Below are positions 33,418 through 44,048 of a DNA stretch of 64,000 nucleotides, piece after piece; positions within the stretch are counted from its first letter, which is position 1; every line of letters begins with the position of its first letter. Where the stretch lies: positions 62,001 through 126,000 of the forward strand of contig JALQBC010000013.1 of assembly GCA_023375675.1 (NCBI GenBank). The letters run 5' to 3'. The DNA is from Cytospora piceicola (lineage: Eukaryota > Ascomycota > Sordariomycetes > Diaporthales > Cytosporaceae). Below the pieces are notes generated by a model. The model saw only the letters and a list, made by a program, of their open reading frames with translations, made no database searches and was not told where the DNA came from. Made by a program: the position numbers and the translations under genes.

Positions 33418-34668
33418 CTACGGTCCCTGAGTGACATTCCACATAGCTCCCAACAGCGCAGGGAACTGTGGATTCCTCCAAGTACTCCAGGTACTATCCA
33501 GCAAGCCCCAAGTCTCCTCATAATCCGCCTTCCCGTTACGGACATAATACGACCCCTGCAGCGCCCAGACCGCCCACTCGGCATCATTACTGGTCATATA
33601 CTCGACAAGGCACGTGAGATAGCTACTATCACCGTCGCTCAGCCCGTCGTTGTCCCCGCCGCTCATGGCCACCCCGAACTCGCTCAGGAACAGCGGCGCG
33701 GTGTAGTCCTCGCCCTGCTCCAGGAGGAACCCGTCGAACGCGCCGTACTCGTCCCTCTTGACGTCGCACGAGCCGAGGTCCAGCCGGAACGTGACGGTGA
33801 ACGAGTACGCGTGCCACTCCCAGACGTGCTTCCCCGCCCAGGCGGACGCGTCCAGCGCCCGCGCCCGCACCGTCGACAGGTCCGTCGCCGACGCCACGCC
33901 CCCGACCACGACGAGGGCGTCCGGGTGCGCCGCGTGGACCACCCCCGCGCCCCGCGCCACGAGGTCGTACCAGTCGTCGTACGGCCCGTTGAGCCCCTGC
34001 AGGAGGAACTGCCGGATCTCGTTGCGCAGCGACATGGCCACCACGCCCTCCTGCGCGGCGGCCCACGACGCGGCGGACCCGAGGCCCTGGAGCCAGAGGT
34101 CCGTGTCGAAGTAGCGCGAGTTGTAGTCGTTGTAGCCCGACGCCGTGTCCCACCAGCCGTTGCCGTCCGTCAGGTTGCAGCACCAGCCCGCGCGGGAGAC
34201 GTGGTTGTCCAGGACGGTCATGACGCCGCGCGCCCAGAGCTGCCGGACCACCTCGCCGTAGACGTCCCGGGTGGTGGCGTTGGCCAGGAAGGGGTTCTGC
34301 GCCAGGGCCTGCGAGTACATGGCCGCCGCGGACTCGGCCGGGATTCCTGCTGCGGCGCCGCCCTGGGTGAAGGCGTCAGACACGGAGAGGGTGGGGTTCA
34401 GGGCCCAGTCGATCGAGTATGTCAGCCGGACGCAGTTGAAGCCCTGGTCGGCGATCCAGCTGGCGAGGTAGCTAATGGGCTGCTTATGGAGGCCCTCGGG
34501 CAGGTGCATCTCCATGTGCCCTGCCCAGTTGACACACCGCAGTTTGACCCGGTTGGACTCCGCGTCGAGGATCCATCGGCTGGAGGTTGATAGGGGTAGT
34601 GTTGGGATGCAGAGGACAGAAGTGGTGAGGGCCACGAGGGCCACGAGGAACTGAGTGAAGGGGACCAT
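33418..34668 (-). CDS. Secreted glycoside hydrolase family 5 enzyme (cellulase-like)
   Basis: An intron-less 416-aa secreted hydrolase. A signal peptide (MVPFTQFLVALVALTTSVLC) leads into a GH5 barrel: RCVNWAGHMEMHLPEGL, GFNCVRLTYSIDWAL, VMTVLDNHVSRAGWCC, SLRNEIRQ with the acid/base Glu217, and LFLSEFGVAMSGGD with the nucleophile Glu330. His286 in WEWHAYSF fits the conserved barrel histidine. There is no carbohydrate-binding module or linker. Two TATATATG-like runs lie just upstream of the start (34680-34700). Fungal relatives act on beta-glucans or cellulose, but the substrate cannot be read from sequence. Very high GC at third positions creates a 406-codon antisense open frame, which is an artefact. 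Confidence 0.88.
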   Translation of the reverse strand: MVPFTQFLVALVALTTSVLCIPTLPLSTSSRWILDAESNRVKLRCVNWAGHMEMHLPEGLHKQPISYLASWIADQGFNCVRLTYSIDWALNPTLSVSDAFTQGGAAAGIPAESAAAMYSQALAQNPFLANATTRDVYGEVVRQLWARGVMTVLDNHVSRAGWCCNLTDGNGWWDTASGYNDYNSRYFDTDLWLQGLGSAASWAAAQEGVVAMSLRNEIRQFLLQGLNGPYDDWYDLVARGAGVVHAAHPDALVVVGGVASATDLSTVRARALDASAWAGKHVWEWHAYSFTVTFRLDLGSCDVKRDEYGAFDGFLLEQGEDYTAPLFLSEFGVAMSGGDNDGLSDGDSSYLTCLVEYMTSNDAEWAVWALQGSYYVRNGKADYEETWGLLDSTWSTWRNPQFPALLGAMWNVTQGP

Positions 34669-36145
34669 ATTACAGAGTGGAGTATATATGTATATATGTA
34701 CAATGAGTATGCCAGTCCAGGAATGGATTGGCAATGATATGTATGTGCGAGTTGTTTCTTGTGGTTTCGGAGTGAACTTTGAAATATATATATTCTTCAA
34801 GACACATTACCACCAAAGCGTGAAGCGAAGGGGCATGTAGATACAAGAGAAAGGCTGAACTCTTCCTGCATAAGGGTAACACTCTCGATAAGCAGTTGAA
34901 CGAGACGTAGGAGGAAAGGATTGTTTCCTGAATAGTAGCATATAAGTGAGAGGAAGTGCACCAGTATAAAAGGGAACAGTACAGTTCCCTTCCTCAGAGA
35001 AATGAGCTGTAATGAGCGAGAAAGCCCTTCATATAGCAGAATGCGCCGTGGCGTCACTCGTGAAGAAATCATGCTTCATAAATATATCTTGTTCCCTTCA
35101 CCTACCTGTTACAGCTGAGGGGAGCGCCTGCGTATCCACAGCTGAGCACCTGCGCAGCAGAGTCAAGGCGGCCCCAGCCATCGTGACCGAAACCACGATA
35201 TGAAAAGGCAGGAAGCGATGCAACCCAATATATTTCCGGAGATGGTGGAGCCGGAAGCGAGCTCGGCTGCATGGCATGTGAGTATGGCAGCCATGCCCTC
35301 CCACGCAGCCACACCAGGAAATGCTTGGCAGCCAACAGGAGGCCTAATATATCAGACCGGCATATAATAGTATGACATACCTAGTACTTAGTACGAACGG
35401 AGATTGTTAGATTGGTATTCTGGTGTGACGGCTTTGCATATATATCTGCACGAGGCAGTACCCGTAGCCATTTGCTGCATATGATTGGGGCTCATGTGGA
35501 ATGAAAAACCCGAACTGGTCGGGTTGCAAAAGGTGGTGTTGTCAGCAGCTGGGTACCGGTAGAGTGTGTGTGAAGGAGGCCAATGGGACTGAGTGTTCGT
35601 GACGTGCTTCGAATGGGAAATGTTCCAGCTCTTTCCCAGTAGTACCTGGGCTCCAGGCACGCCAGATGCCATTTGCTGGTCCTCGTTTTGATGACCCGGA
35701 ATATTTCCCAGTTAGTGTAACGAGCACTTTCCTGACAATCGCCACCAGACTATACGAACTTCCCGATTCCACATCATCGTAGCTCAGCCAGGACAATTTG
35801 GAAGATGTTAGGAACGGAAGGAGCTTGAAAAGGATACGTGAACCCGGCGCTGCAGCAGTGAGATGGACGTGGTGCTATTCAAAACTGGTATCAAATGTTC
35901 GTTCTTCGTAAATTCGTAAATACAAGGCTGTGCGCACACAACATGCAGCATGCCGTCAAAGTAGTAGGTACAGAAGAACGATACGACCTAAATACTTCCC
36001 CAAGCTCGCTGCCTGGTCCTGGACAGGTCATTGGTGTCCAGTTCTTCAGAAAAGAGAAAAGAAAAAAGTATAAAGGAGTAAAAGTAGTGCTCGCTCAGTG
36101 GGTATCATCTATCTGCAAGGGTGATGGGGTAGGGAGGGCTCTATT
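34669..36145. other. Intergenic upstream of GH5
   Basis: 1.5 kb between two minus-strand genes. TA-rich DNA lies near 34680-34790 and 35340-35460. No supportable gene or RNA. Confidence 0.6.
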
Positions 36146-37402
36146 TCAAGTCGTACTAGAAGCATTCGAAGTAGCCATCTTCGCCTCGAGTTCTTTTCTC
36201 TTGGCTAGGAGGCTCTTGAAAGCTCCTAAGCACTTGATTAGCGACTCCTCGTCATTTGTGCAGAATCGATAGCTCTTTTCCTCCGTGATGACTTGCAGAC
36301 AATGCTTTTTTGTCTTGCTGATTGGATCAATATCAACCACATTCAAGATCATGCCCATGTGGATGATGAACTGAACTGTGTACTCCGATTCGTCCTTGTA
36401 GAGTATCAGATTCCGAGGTCTAAGGACAGCCCAGCAGTTCTTCCATTGGCGCACTCCACCTTTGCTGCGGAGCCACCGAAGCCAGCCGTGCCAGAGGATG
36501 CGGTCTGGATCATGCTCAAGATTGATACCGCTGGTTTGGCTGGCATTCCGTGGGGCGGCACTTGGTCTGGGACCCTCTGACGAATCTGGCGGCGACTGAA
36601 CTGCCAGGCTTTCGATTGAGTATCCATGGAATCGTGGGCAGTCTGAGTCGGAGAAGTCTGAATGCGAGGCCAACTCGGCTCCCGAGAGACCAGATGACTC
36701 CACGGTTGTGGAAGGACGTCGTCGGTTGTAAGACGGAAGCCTGAAGCCAGTGGCGGCCAAGTCGAGTGGTTCTGGCGAGCTCGACATATATCGGTCACGG
36801 TCGTGTATAATGTGACTCGAGTCCATGTCGGTCCGATCGAGGGAGCCGGACAGCATGAAGGATTTGCGTGGGGCGACGGGACTAGCCAGGAACATTTCCT
36901 CCTCCTCCTCCTCTATTCTGGCGTCCCTGCGGATGAGGTTGACCCATGCCTTGGCTTCGTCGGCGCTCTGGGCTTGAAGATGGAAGTTTCTGGATGGAGA
37001 AAACAAGCCAAAGACATTCTCCCGCTTGTGCTTGGGATCTTTCAGCAGGGTGACGGCGGTGAGGTCGGATAGATAGATCTGGTGGCGTAACTTGTTCTCC
37101 TTCACATCTTTATAGATCGAAAGCGTATCAGGCCGGTAGACCAGGTAGACAGGTTTCCAGGTCTTGGTCTTCTGTGTCCGCTTTTGCAGACGGCCACTTT
37201 TGATGACCCGGTCGAATTCGAAACTGCCATTCTGGTTTACTGGCGAGTACGTGTCGACAGAATGCTGCTTCTTGAATTTCGAAGCAGTATTTTGTGGGGG
37301 AGGAGAGATCGACGCGGGAGGGATAGGGATGGCGATGTTAGGCGATTGTTTGACCGGGTTGCTGGCCGCTACGGCGGGCGGCGTTGGATGTACGTCGGCC
37401 AT
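36146..37402 (-). CDS. Tandem pleckstrin-homology domain protein (Opy1-like architecture)
   Basis: An intron-less 418-aa protein with two PH domains. A disordered Pro-rich N-terminus (1-65) is followed by PH1 at about 67-162 (SGRLQKRTQKTKTWKPVYLV with a basic beta1-beta2 loop, ending AKAWVNLIRRDARIEEE). A Ser/Pro-rich linker (170-300) follows, then PH2 at about 302-402 (HGWLRWLRSKGGVRQWKNCW, YKDESEYTVQFIIHMGMI, ending SLIKCLGAFKSLLAKRKE). PH1 has Lys/Arg positions suited to phosphoinositide binding. Yeast Opy1 has the same two-PH layout and binds PI(4,5)P2 and PIP 5-kinase, but sequence identity was not tested. It probably acts at the plasma membrane. A GCGATG repeat lies about 100 bp upstream. 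Confidence 0.85.
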   Translation of the reverse strand: MADVHPTPPAVAASNPVKQSPNIAIPIPPASISPPPQNTASKFKKQHSVDTYSPVNQNGSFEFDRVIKSGRLQKRTQKTKTWKPVYLVYRPDTLSIYKDVKENKLRHQIYLSDLTAVTLLKDPKHKRENVFGLFSPSRNFHLQAQSADEAKAWVNLIRRDARIEEEEEEMFLASPVAPRKSFMLSGSLDRTDMDSSHIIHDRDRYMSSSPEPLDLAATGFRLPSYNRRRPSTTVESSGLSGAELASHSDFSDSDCPRFHGYSIESLAVQSPPDSSEGPRPSAAPRNASQTSGINLEHDPDRILWHGWLRWLRSKGGVRQWKNCWAVLRPRNLILYKDESEYTVQFIIHMGMILNVVDIDPISKTKKHCLQVITEEKSYRFCTNDEESLIKCLGAFKSLLAKRKELEAKMATSNASSTT

Positions 37403-37500
37403 TTGCGATCGACGTTGCGCCTACGGTAGTTGGTAATGGATGGAATGGTGGTTGGAATGTTTTCGTATAGCAATAAGACCGAATGTTGAACAGTGAAGGA

Positions 37501-37551
37501 GCGATGGTCCTGCGATGGTCCTGCGATGCGACGCGATGCGATGCGATGTGC
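37501..37551. repeat. GCGATGGTCCT / GCGATGC repeat
   Basis: Two 11-mers (GCGATGGTCCT) are followed by several GCGATG units, in the PH-protein leader or promoter. Confidence 0.8.
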
Positions 37552-38330
37552 TGCAGGGCGAGTGTAAGCAGGGCGGTTGTGAAGGCGTCGGTAGTGTTAT
37601 GAATGGGGTCGGTGCTAATTCGCAGTCCGGCCGCTAGATGCAGATGATTTGCAAGATTCCAAGACAGAAGGAAACTAATAGTTAAAGAGTGACTCGAACA
37701 AAGTTCGGCGGGTGTGTGTATATTAACGAGCGGCTAGGCTGTCGACAAAGGCCTATTGGAAGCGACAGCAATATGAGAGGCTGAATGGCTGACGGAGCAG
37801 CAAAAGTCAAGGAAAGGATATAGAAGATGACGACGATGAGTTGTACCGCGTTGGTCAGGTGGATCAACAAGCTGCGAGATCCACGCGAAGGGCGACGACG
37901 GTCTCAAATAGTTGTTGTGCTTGTAGATTCGGATTTCCTCCTGCTGAAACTGGACCTGGACCAAAATAAAACATAGCTATAGCCCATCGGGGGCCAACCC
38001 AGCTCAAGACCTGGAGTACCGGTAGTGTACACTGTGGCAGTGCGAAAAGGGTGAAAAAAGGGTGGGAAAGTGTGGAAAGAGAAACCGAATGCGCTGATGA
38101 TGTTCATGGAGCAAGGAGAACAAAATAACGATGAAACTCGGGGAGGGGAGTTGGAAGGAAGGAACGAGACACGGCAGTCGTCGAGCACTGGAGCGACGCA
38201 GCATTGCCAGTGGGTCGCGCCGTTACAGAGGGAAATTAGTGGTCCTGTGGGTTCCGCGCTTGCTGAAGCAGCTAGAGATCATTGGTCAATTCCAGGCCTG
38301 GCTGGCCTGGCTGGCTTCATGCGCGGCATT

Positions 38331-38365
38331 TCAGTTCAGTTCAGTTCAATTCAATTCAACTCAAC
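38331..38365. repeat. TTCAG / TTCAA pentamer repeat
   Basis: Seven pentamers shift from TTCAG to TTCAA. Confidence 0.8.
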
Positions 38366-38960
38366 AATACATCACCTGCAGAAATCCTGCAGACACCCAA
38401 TTGACACCCACTCAGCCACTATGTAATGAGACCCTGCAGACGGGTTGACAGGTACAAAGGACGAACGAAGGACGACAGCATGCTAGTCACATTGCTAACC
38501 ATCGCCACTCAACCTTAATCCAAATAAGGTTTGTGGTGAGGTGTTTTCCTATTACGGGAATTGGCTGATCAGATGCTGATGGCTAGCTGGCGCGGTGACT
38601 GCTTCAGTACTCAAGTATGTATGGACCTGTTCTGTGTTTTGCAACGACGTGCCGCGGAATGTTATGTACAGTTACTGTACCCAGCTTGAACTGCCGAGAT
38701 CTCATCTGAACATTTGGGGTTCTTGCGGCGTGGGAGAGGAACTACACTAATGCAGCCACAAGAGCTCGCCGAAAGACTCATCCTCGCCGAAAGACTCATC
38801 CTCGCAATTGCCGGAAAGTGCACGATCGCTGGACCACTGCGCAACTCTCCTCTGTGCGTATGGCCTACTTATTGTTTTTATAAGTAGTACGTAGTTGGGT
38901 AGGAGCAAAAGTATTGTACTCTTGCCTTGTCCACTTTTGATTCTCTATGATAATCCCAAT

Positions 38961-40222
38961 ATGGCGGAACCAACAGCAGGCGAGATAGCGTCTCGAATCA
39001 CGCAAGAGCTCGCGTCAACCAAGTTCGATTGCAGCACACTCGTCCCCCTTTCTGGCGGCACTGCAAACTTCATATTCAAGGGCACACTAGTGACTCCATT
39101 TGAGGACGGAACGGCAGACGCGGTCGTAAAACACGGCGAGGGTTTCGTTGCCCAGCATCCCGCTCTGAAGCTATCTACACTGCGTTGTGTAAGGCCCACA
39201 TGGATCTTTAATATCACTTCACTTTACCCCACTGGGGGAGCAGGGAGGCGATCACTTGGCTAATTCGTAGGCCAGACCCTTGAAGTAGAGTGTCTCCAGG
39301 CTCTGCAGAACTTGCCCCAGGCTATAAACCAGATCTGCAGTGTGCGAACGCCAAGGTTGTTCCACTTCAACTCGGCTTCGAGTACCCAGGTGCAAGAATA
39401 CCTGCCCAGCTCCCTTGATTTAAAGAGTTATGCGCTGAGGTACTTTTCTCCTTCGACGCCCGAGTCCCAGAAGCCCAACATTCTCGAGATCGGAAGAGGG
39501 CTGGGGAGGTGGCTCCGGAGCTTCCACGACTGGGCTGCATCTCCGGAGCAGGAGACACTGCGCAACAGGGTTAAATTAAACAAGGAGGTGCGGGGAATCA
39601 AGTTCACCTACAACTACGAGAGCCTGCTATGGCGCCTTGATAAGTTTCCTTTTCTTCAAGACTCGAAAACTGTCTTCGAGCAGATCATCGCGAAGGTGCA
39701 GGCCGAGCTGGTCGATGAGAGCCAACTGCAGATCATCCATGGAGACTTTTGGACTGGAAAGTCAGTAGTATTACAGACTGCCCCTTGATTTCGGCATGCG
39801 TTGCTAAGCCACCCTACAGTATCTTGCTCCCCGATGCAGAGATCGAACCAGACCACCCGGTGCCCCTTTTCGTGATTGACTGGGAAATGTGTCAGTTGGG
39901 TGTACGGTCGTTGGACTTGGGCCAAATTGTTGCGGAGCTGTATGAGCTTAGTTTATACAAGGATATCAAGGCTGGACTGTGGATTATAGATGGGTTTCTG
40001 GCTGGGTACGGATTTGTGGATGACGACTTTGCCTACAGGACTGCCCTCCACGTTGGCACCCACCTAATAGGCTTTGGTACAAGTGTGCCAGGCTGGGGAA
40101 CGCCAGAGCAGGTAGAGTTGGTCGCGAAAACCGGGAGAGACTTGATAATGCGGGCGTGGGAGACGGATAAGAATTGGTTTGAGGGCCATGACCTGGCGCC
40201 CCTTTTCAAGCGGGATCCCTAG
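38961..40222 (+). CDS. APH-fold phosphotransferase, substrate unknown
   Basis: A 371-aa kinase of the aminoglycoside-phosphotransferase/choline-kinase superfamily. Exons 38961-39188, 39276-39760 and 39820-40222. The N-lobe has VPLSGGTANFIFKGTL (glycine-rich loop) and DAVVKHGE (ATP lysine). The C-lobe has IIHGDFWTGN, the catalytic HGDxxxxN at residues 231-238 completed across intron 2, and VIDWEMCQLG with metal-binding Asp258. At intron 1 I chose the pair TGT|GTAAGG and GCCAG|ACC, which keeps frame; a nearby pair would add one residue. The sequence reads closer to fungal small-molecule or methylthioribose-kinase-like members than to antibiotic resistance enzymes. The substrate is not predictable. 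Confidence 0.82.
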
Positions 40223-40670
40223 ATACTTAGTACGTATAGTCAGACAGCCTCCCTACCCTCACCTCCCCTCAAGCATCCTGGTAGAGGTCTCACACCCGCT
40301 GCCCTGAATGTTTAGCACGTAACTCCGCGGTACATTCTTAAAAGCCCATGCATAATATTGCTTCAAGGAACTAAATGACGTGTAGAAAATATAAAGTTGA
40401 TGTTTTACTACTTATTGATCGTCTGGGCCCGACGGGACGGAACGGCGCGATGCGGTGCGGTGCATTGATCATCGCAGAAAATTTAGTGATTGACAGACAC
40501 TACAGCGAAACCACCAGCTTGCACTTAGATCCTCCGCAGTTTCTTATCAACATCCCTGTCTGTCTCATGATTCCGACTTGATAACCGATTAGGCCTCAAA
40601 TAAAAACATATTCACCTTGTTCTTCACAAAAACCCAAGGTACCTCAGGTGTGGCGCCCGAGGACTAAAAG
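40223..40670. other. Intergenic between APH-like gene and NCS2
   Basis: 448 bp, same strand. It includes a GGGACGGAACGGCGCGATGCGG-type GC stretch near 40433-40460. No gene seen. Confidence 0.55.
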
Positions 40671-41957
40671 ATGACATCCAACCAGGCGGAGCCAAAGCTC
40701 TGCCGTCGCTGCAAGGACAATGAAGCCACACACGAGATCCGAACAGAGCCAGCATGCGGGTACGTATATTTCGCGATCCCCGTCTCTGATATACAAGAAG
40801 GCACCCCTGGCTGACACGGTGCCAGCCCCTGCTACTGCCGCTACGTCAACATGAAAACGGTCAAGCGGCTCGAGGTGCTGGGCAGGGAGATCAGCGCCGC
40901 GCCCACACAGACCAAGAAGATCCTGGTGGGCCTCTCCTTCGGCGCGTCGTCGGCCTCGCTGGTCAACATCCTGTACGAGAGCATCCAGGCCCAGCTGAGG
41001 AAGAGGCCCACGCCGGCGTACGACCCCGTCGTGGTGCACGTCGACACGGACCTGTCGTCGACGGCGGGTGGTGATGAGTCATCACCACCAGAGTCCCAGA
41101 AGCTATTGGGCCGGTTCGGCGAGCGGTTCCCTCGCTTCCGCTTCGTCAGGGTACCATTGACAGACGTGCTGGGCCTGGAGACGATAGACTGGAGCGCCAT
41201 GCCCATCGCGCCGAGCAGGGACGAAGGAATGGCCCCCGGCGAGCGGCTGCAGGACTTCTTTGCGCGCCTGCCATCGACCACTTCCAGGGCGGACATACTG
41301 AGGCTGTTCGTGCGGCACCTGCTCGTCTCCGCCGCGACGCGGGAGGGATGCCACGCGCTGTTGCTGGGATGTAGCACGACCGCGCTGGCGGAGCTTACGC
41401 TGGGCGAGACGGCCAAGGGGAGGGGCTACTCGCTGCCGTGGATGGTCGACGACGGTCCTCAGTCAATACGTTCCTTTGGCGTGCCACAGCAGAAGATCGA
41501 CGGCCCCGATGGCGCTGACGGGCCGGCTGCTAATAGCCGTGAGGCATCAAAAGAAGTGGCTAAACTGACTATCTATTATCCCCTCCGAGAGGTCTTCCGC
41601 AACGAGCTTACGATATACACCGGCCTCCTCTCCCCGCCTCTCACAGACCTCCTGATCTCGCCGGATGCGGCCAGATCAGGGTCTGCATTTGTATCTCACA
41701 AAGACGTCAGCATAGACGACGTGATGGCGCGGTATTTCCAAGACGTCGAGAAAAACTACCCGTCAATTGTAGCCAACGTCGTGCGGACGACGGCGAAATT
41801 GGAACGCCTCGGAGACGAAGATGGAGAGTCATGCTGTGGGCTCTGCGGAATGGGTCTAGACGAGCTAGGAGATGAGAGGTGGAAGGGCGAGATGGGAGAC
41901 GATGGCGGAGAGTATGGACGATTGTGCTACGGTTGCCAGAGGGCCATGCGCATTTGA
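40671..41957 (+). CDS. ncs2: Cytoplasmic tRNA 2-thiolation protein 2 (NCS2/CTU2)
   Basis: A 406-aa partner of NCS6, with which it forms the complex that thiolates U34 of tRNA Lys, Glu and Gln using sulfur from Urm1. Exons 40671-40759 and 40826-41957; the junction gives EPACGPCYCRYVNMKTVKRLE. Features: N-terminal Cys cluster (KLCRRCKDNEAT), LVGLSFGASSASLVNIL at the degenerate PP-loop position, HALLLGCSTTALAELTLGE, the PLREVFRNELTIY block, and the C-terminal CxxC pairs (CCGLCGMGLDE, LCYGCQRAM). Length is within the fungal range. It runs tail-to-tail with SWD2, 213 bp between stops. Confidence 0.93.
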
Positions 41958-42170
41958 TCATAATGCTTCAAATATCATGGCATTCAAGTTAGTTCCAGGC
42001 CGGGGTTATGCCGGTCGAACTCCGGTCGTCTCAAAAGCTTCTTCTATCCTGCCGAAATACGCCATTTAATGCAAAAGGGGGTATCATATACACAAAGATG
42101 CGGAACCTGCGATTGTCTGCCCTAACTCCAGGGCAATATTTTCGCGTCCGGCGACTTCCCTGCCAGCACC

Positions 42171-43457
42171 TCAAGCATGAGGATCAGGCAGCCAGAACTC
42201 CAACTGCTGGTCAGCCGTCGCGAGGAAGTTGAATCGTGGGTTGTAGGCCAAGACGGCGGCCTCTCTCTTGTCCTCTAGGATATGAGTAGGCTCTAGCACC
42301 TTCTTCTCGTTGGGGGTGGCCAGAACATCCCAAACCAAAACATCCTTCTTTGAGCCGCTCAAGACGTATCTGCCATCCGGCGTGAAGCAACAGTCACCAC
42401 TGCTCTCTAGGTTGTGCGGGTTCTCAGACGGAGGGCCCCTGACATTGCTCTCGCCCGGCGCGGCTCTTCTAGTGCCGCCCTCGGGCTTGCGGAGGTAGGC
42501 CTTCAACTCGCACGTGAAAGCGTCCAGCAGGAAGTGACCCTTCCCTGCAGTGCCCAGAAGTATGTGCTTCCCATCATTCGAGAACGCCAGCGTGGTCCAG
42601 CCTTGCATAGTGTAGTGGGTGTCGACGGTGTGGCATTTCTCGACGACATCAAAAATGTTGAAAGGCTTGGTATAGTTTCGGTGGTCGTAGAGCAAGATGC
42701 TCCCACTAGAAGACGAAGCAACTGCGAACACCTTTCCCGAGGGGTCCCAGGCGGAGAGGTACGGCGTACGGAGATTGATCTGCGCGGTCCAAAACTTGGT
42801 ATTGACATCCCAGAGCCGAACAGTGTTATCGCGACCACACGAGATGAAGTTGTCGGAGCCGGGGTGTATTGAGATGGAGGTGACGGAGCCCTCGTGGCCT
42901 TCGAAGTAGCGGATAAATGAGTTGTCATGTGTCGCGAGGTAGCGTATGGCGTCTGGGTAGTTCTACTTGTCAGCTTAGAATCAAACACTTCAGAGCAGTC
43001 AAAGCCTACCGTTTTGTTTTGTGCTTGCATAGATGATGCTGGAGCTTGCATGTGTAAACTTGGCCAGCTTTACACCGTACTTCTTACTCAGCAGGGTCTT
43101 GTCATGACGGCCCTCCCTAACGTTGTAGATCTGGATGGTCTCGTCGCTCTCAGAGGTCATGCACAGCTCGCCGGGGTCGTCATAGTCGATGGACAGGATA
43201 TAGGACGGGGGTTTCCCATCCTTCGTGTCCTTTCCTCCAAATAGCTATTGAGGTCGGGTTAAACACAGGTCATCATCTCGGCGCATTGCAAGAACACTTG
43301 GAGATCGGAGCTATACCTTTGTGGGTCTGAAGTTGGCGATGACCTCGCTCACTGGAGAAGTAGCGCTGACATTGGTTCCCAGCGTCCTTGTTATGTTTAG
43401 TTGGGGCGCATCGGCTGGCGATGATTCAGCATCGATGTCCATTGGTGTGGAAGCCAT
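42171..43457 (-). CDS. swd2: WD40 protein SWD2 (COMPASS and CPF subunit, WDR82 family)
   Basis: A 385-aa beta-propeller in three exons on the minus strand (43457-43317, 43244-43010, 42952-42171). SWD2 belongs both to the Set1/COMPASS H3K4 methyltransferase and to the cleavage and polyadenylation factor. Diagnostic blocks are SEVIANFRPTKLF at junction 1, SYILSIDYDDPGELCMTSES, YGVKLAKFTHASSSIY, NSFIRYFEGHEGSVTSISIH, DNTVRLWDV, SAWDPSGKVFAVASSSSGSI and DGRYVLSGSKKDVLVWDV. A 25-residue Gly/Pro/Arg-rich insert (GGTRRAAPGESNVRGPPSEN) interrupts a late blade. It is divergent from the OAC1-like gene. Confidence 0.93.
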
Positions 43458-44048
43458 GATGGCTGAGATGTGAGGTTACAATGTCGTGAGGATGGTAGAA
43501 AGATGTGGTTGTCTGCCTAGAGGTTGGGGAGAGAAACCTCGACACACGAGAAGCTCCGTCTCTTTTCTTTGGCTGCATGCAGGTACAGCAAGCAAACGTG
43601 GGGCATTGTTAAGTACCATCAACTGTTGTATCAATTCACACACCGGGGGTGCAATGTCAATCCTGCGGGGGTAGTCGGGGTGGAGCCGCGCCCATGACTT
43701 GATACCTAGGCACATAAACCCTGCCATGCCTGAAAGCTCCGAGAATCGCAGCTTTATTTCCGGCCCGGGCCCTTGTCGTCACGAAAATGACTTGCTATGC
43801 GACTTTACCGATATAAAATAGATGCATAGTCGCCCAACAACGCCATGTTGGTATCCATCTGGCTTTAATATAAGCTGTCCCTCGTCCCCTCACCGCATGC
43901 CCCCGACCTCAGCTCGGCGCGTGAAACCTCACAACAAGGCTCACCTACGCGCATCACTCTTGTCAGCGCCTGAGACCTGATTTACGTTCGCAACTCTTCA
44001 GTTCTTCATCCTCCAACTGCCTACCACGATCCAATTGATCACGGCGAC
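43458..44048. other. Divergent promoter region SWD2/OAC1
   Basis: 591 bp shared upstream region. TATA-like GATATAAAATAG lies near 43811 and TAATATAAG near 43866, both placed to serve the + strand carrier gene. No gene seen. Confidence 0.55.

Larger units (their letters stand above)
37403..38960. other. Divergent intergenic region with microsatellites
   Basis: Upstream of the PH-domain and APH-like genes. It holds a GCGATG-type repeat, a TTCAG/TTCAA repeat and a duplicated CTCGCCGAAAGACTCATC element near 38766-38800. No gene seen. Confidence 0.6.

Noticed and set aside
33370..34590. 406-codon + strand open frame across the GH5 gene
   Set aside because: Compositional shadow of the GC3-rich GH5 gene; Arg/Val/Pro-rich with no recognisable domain.
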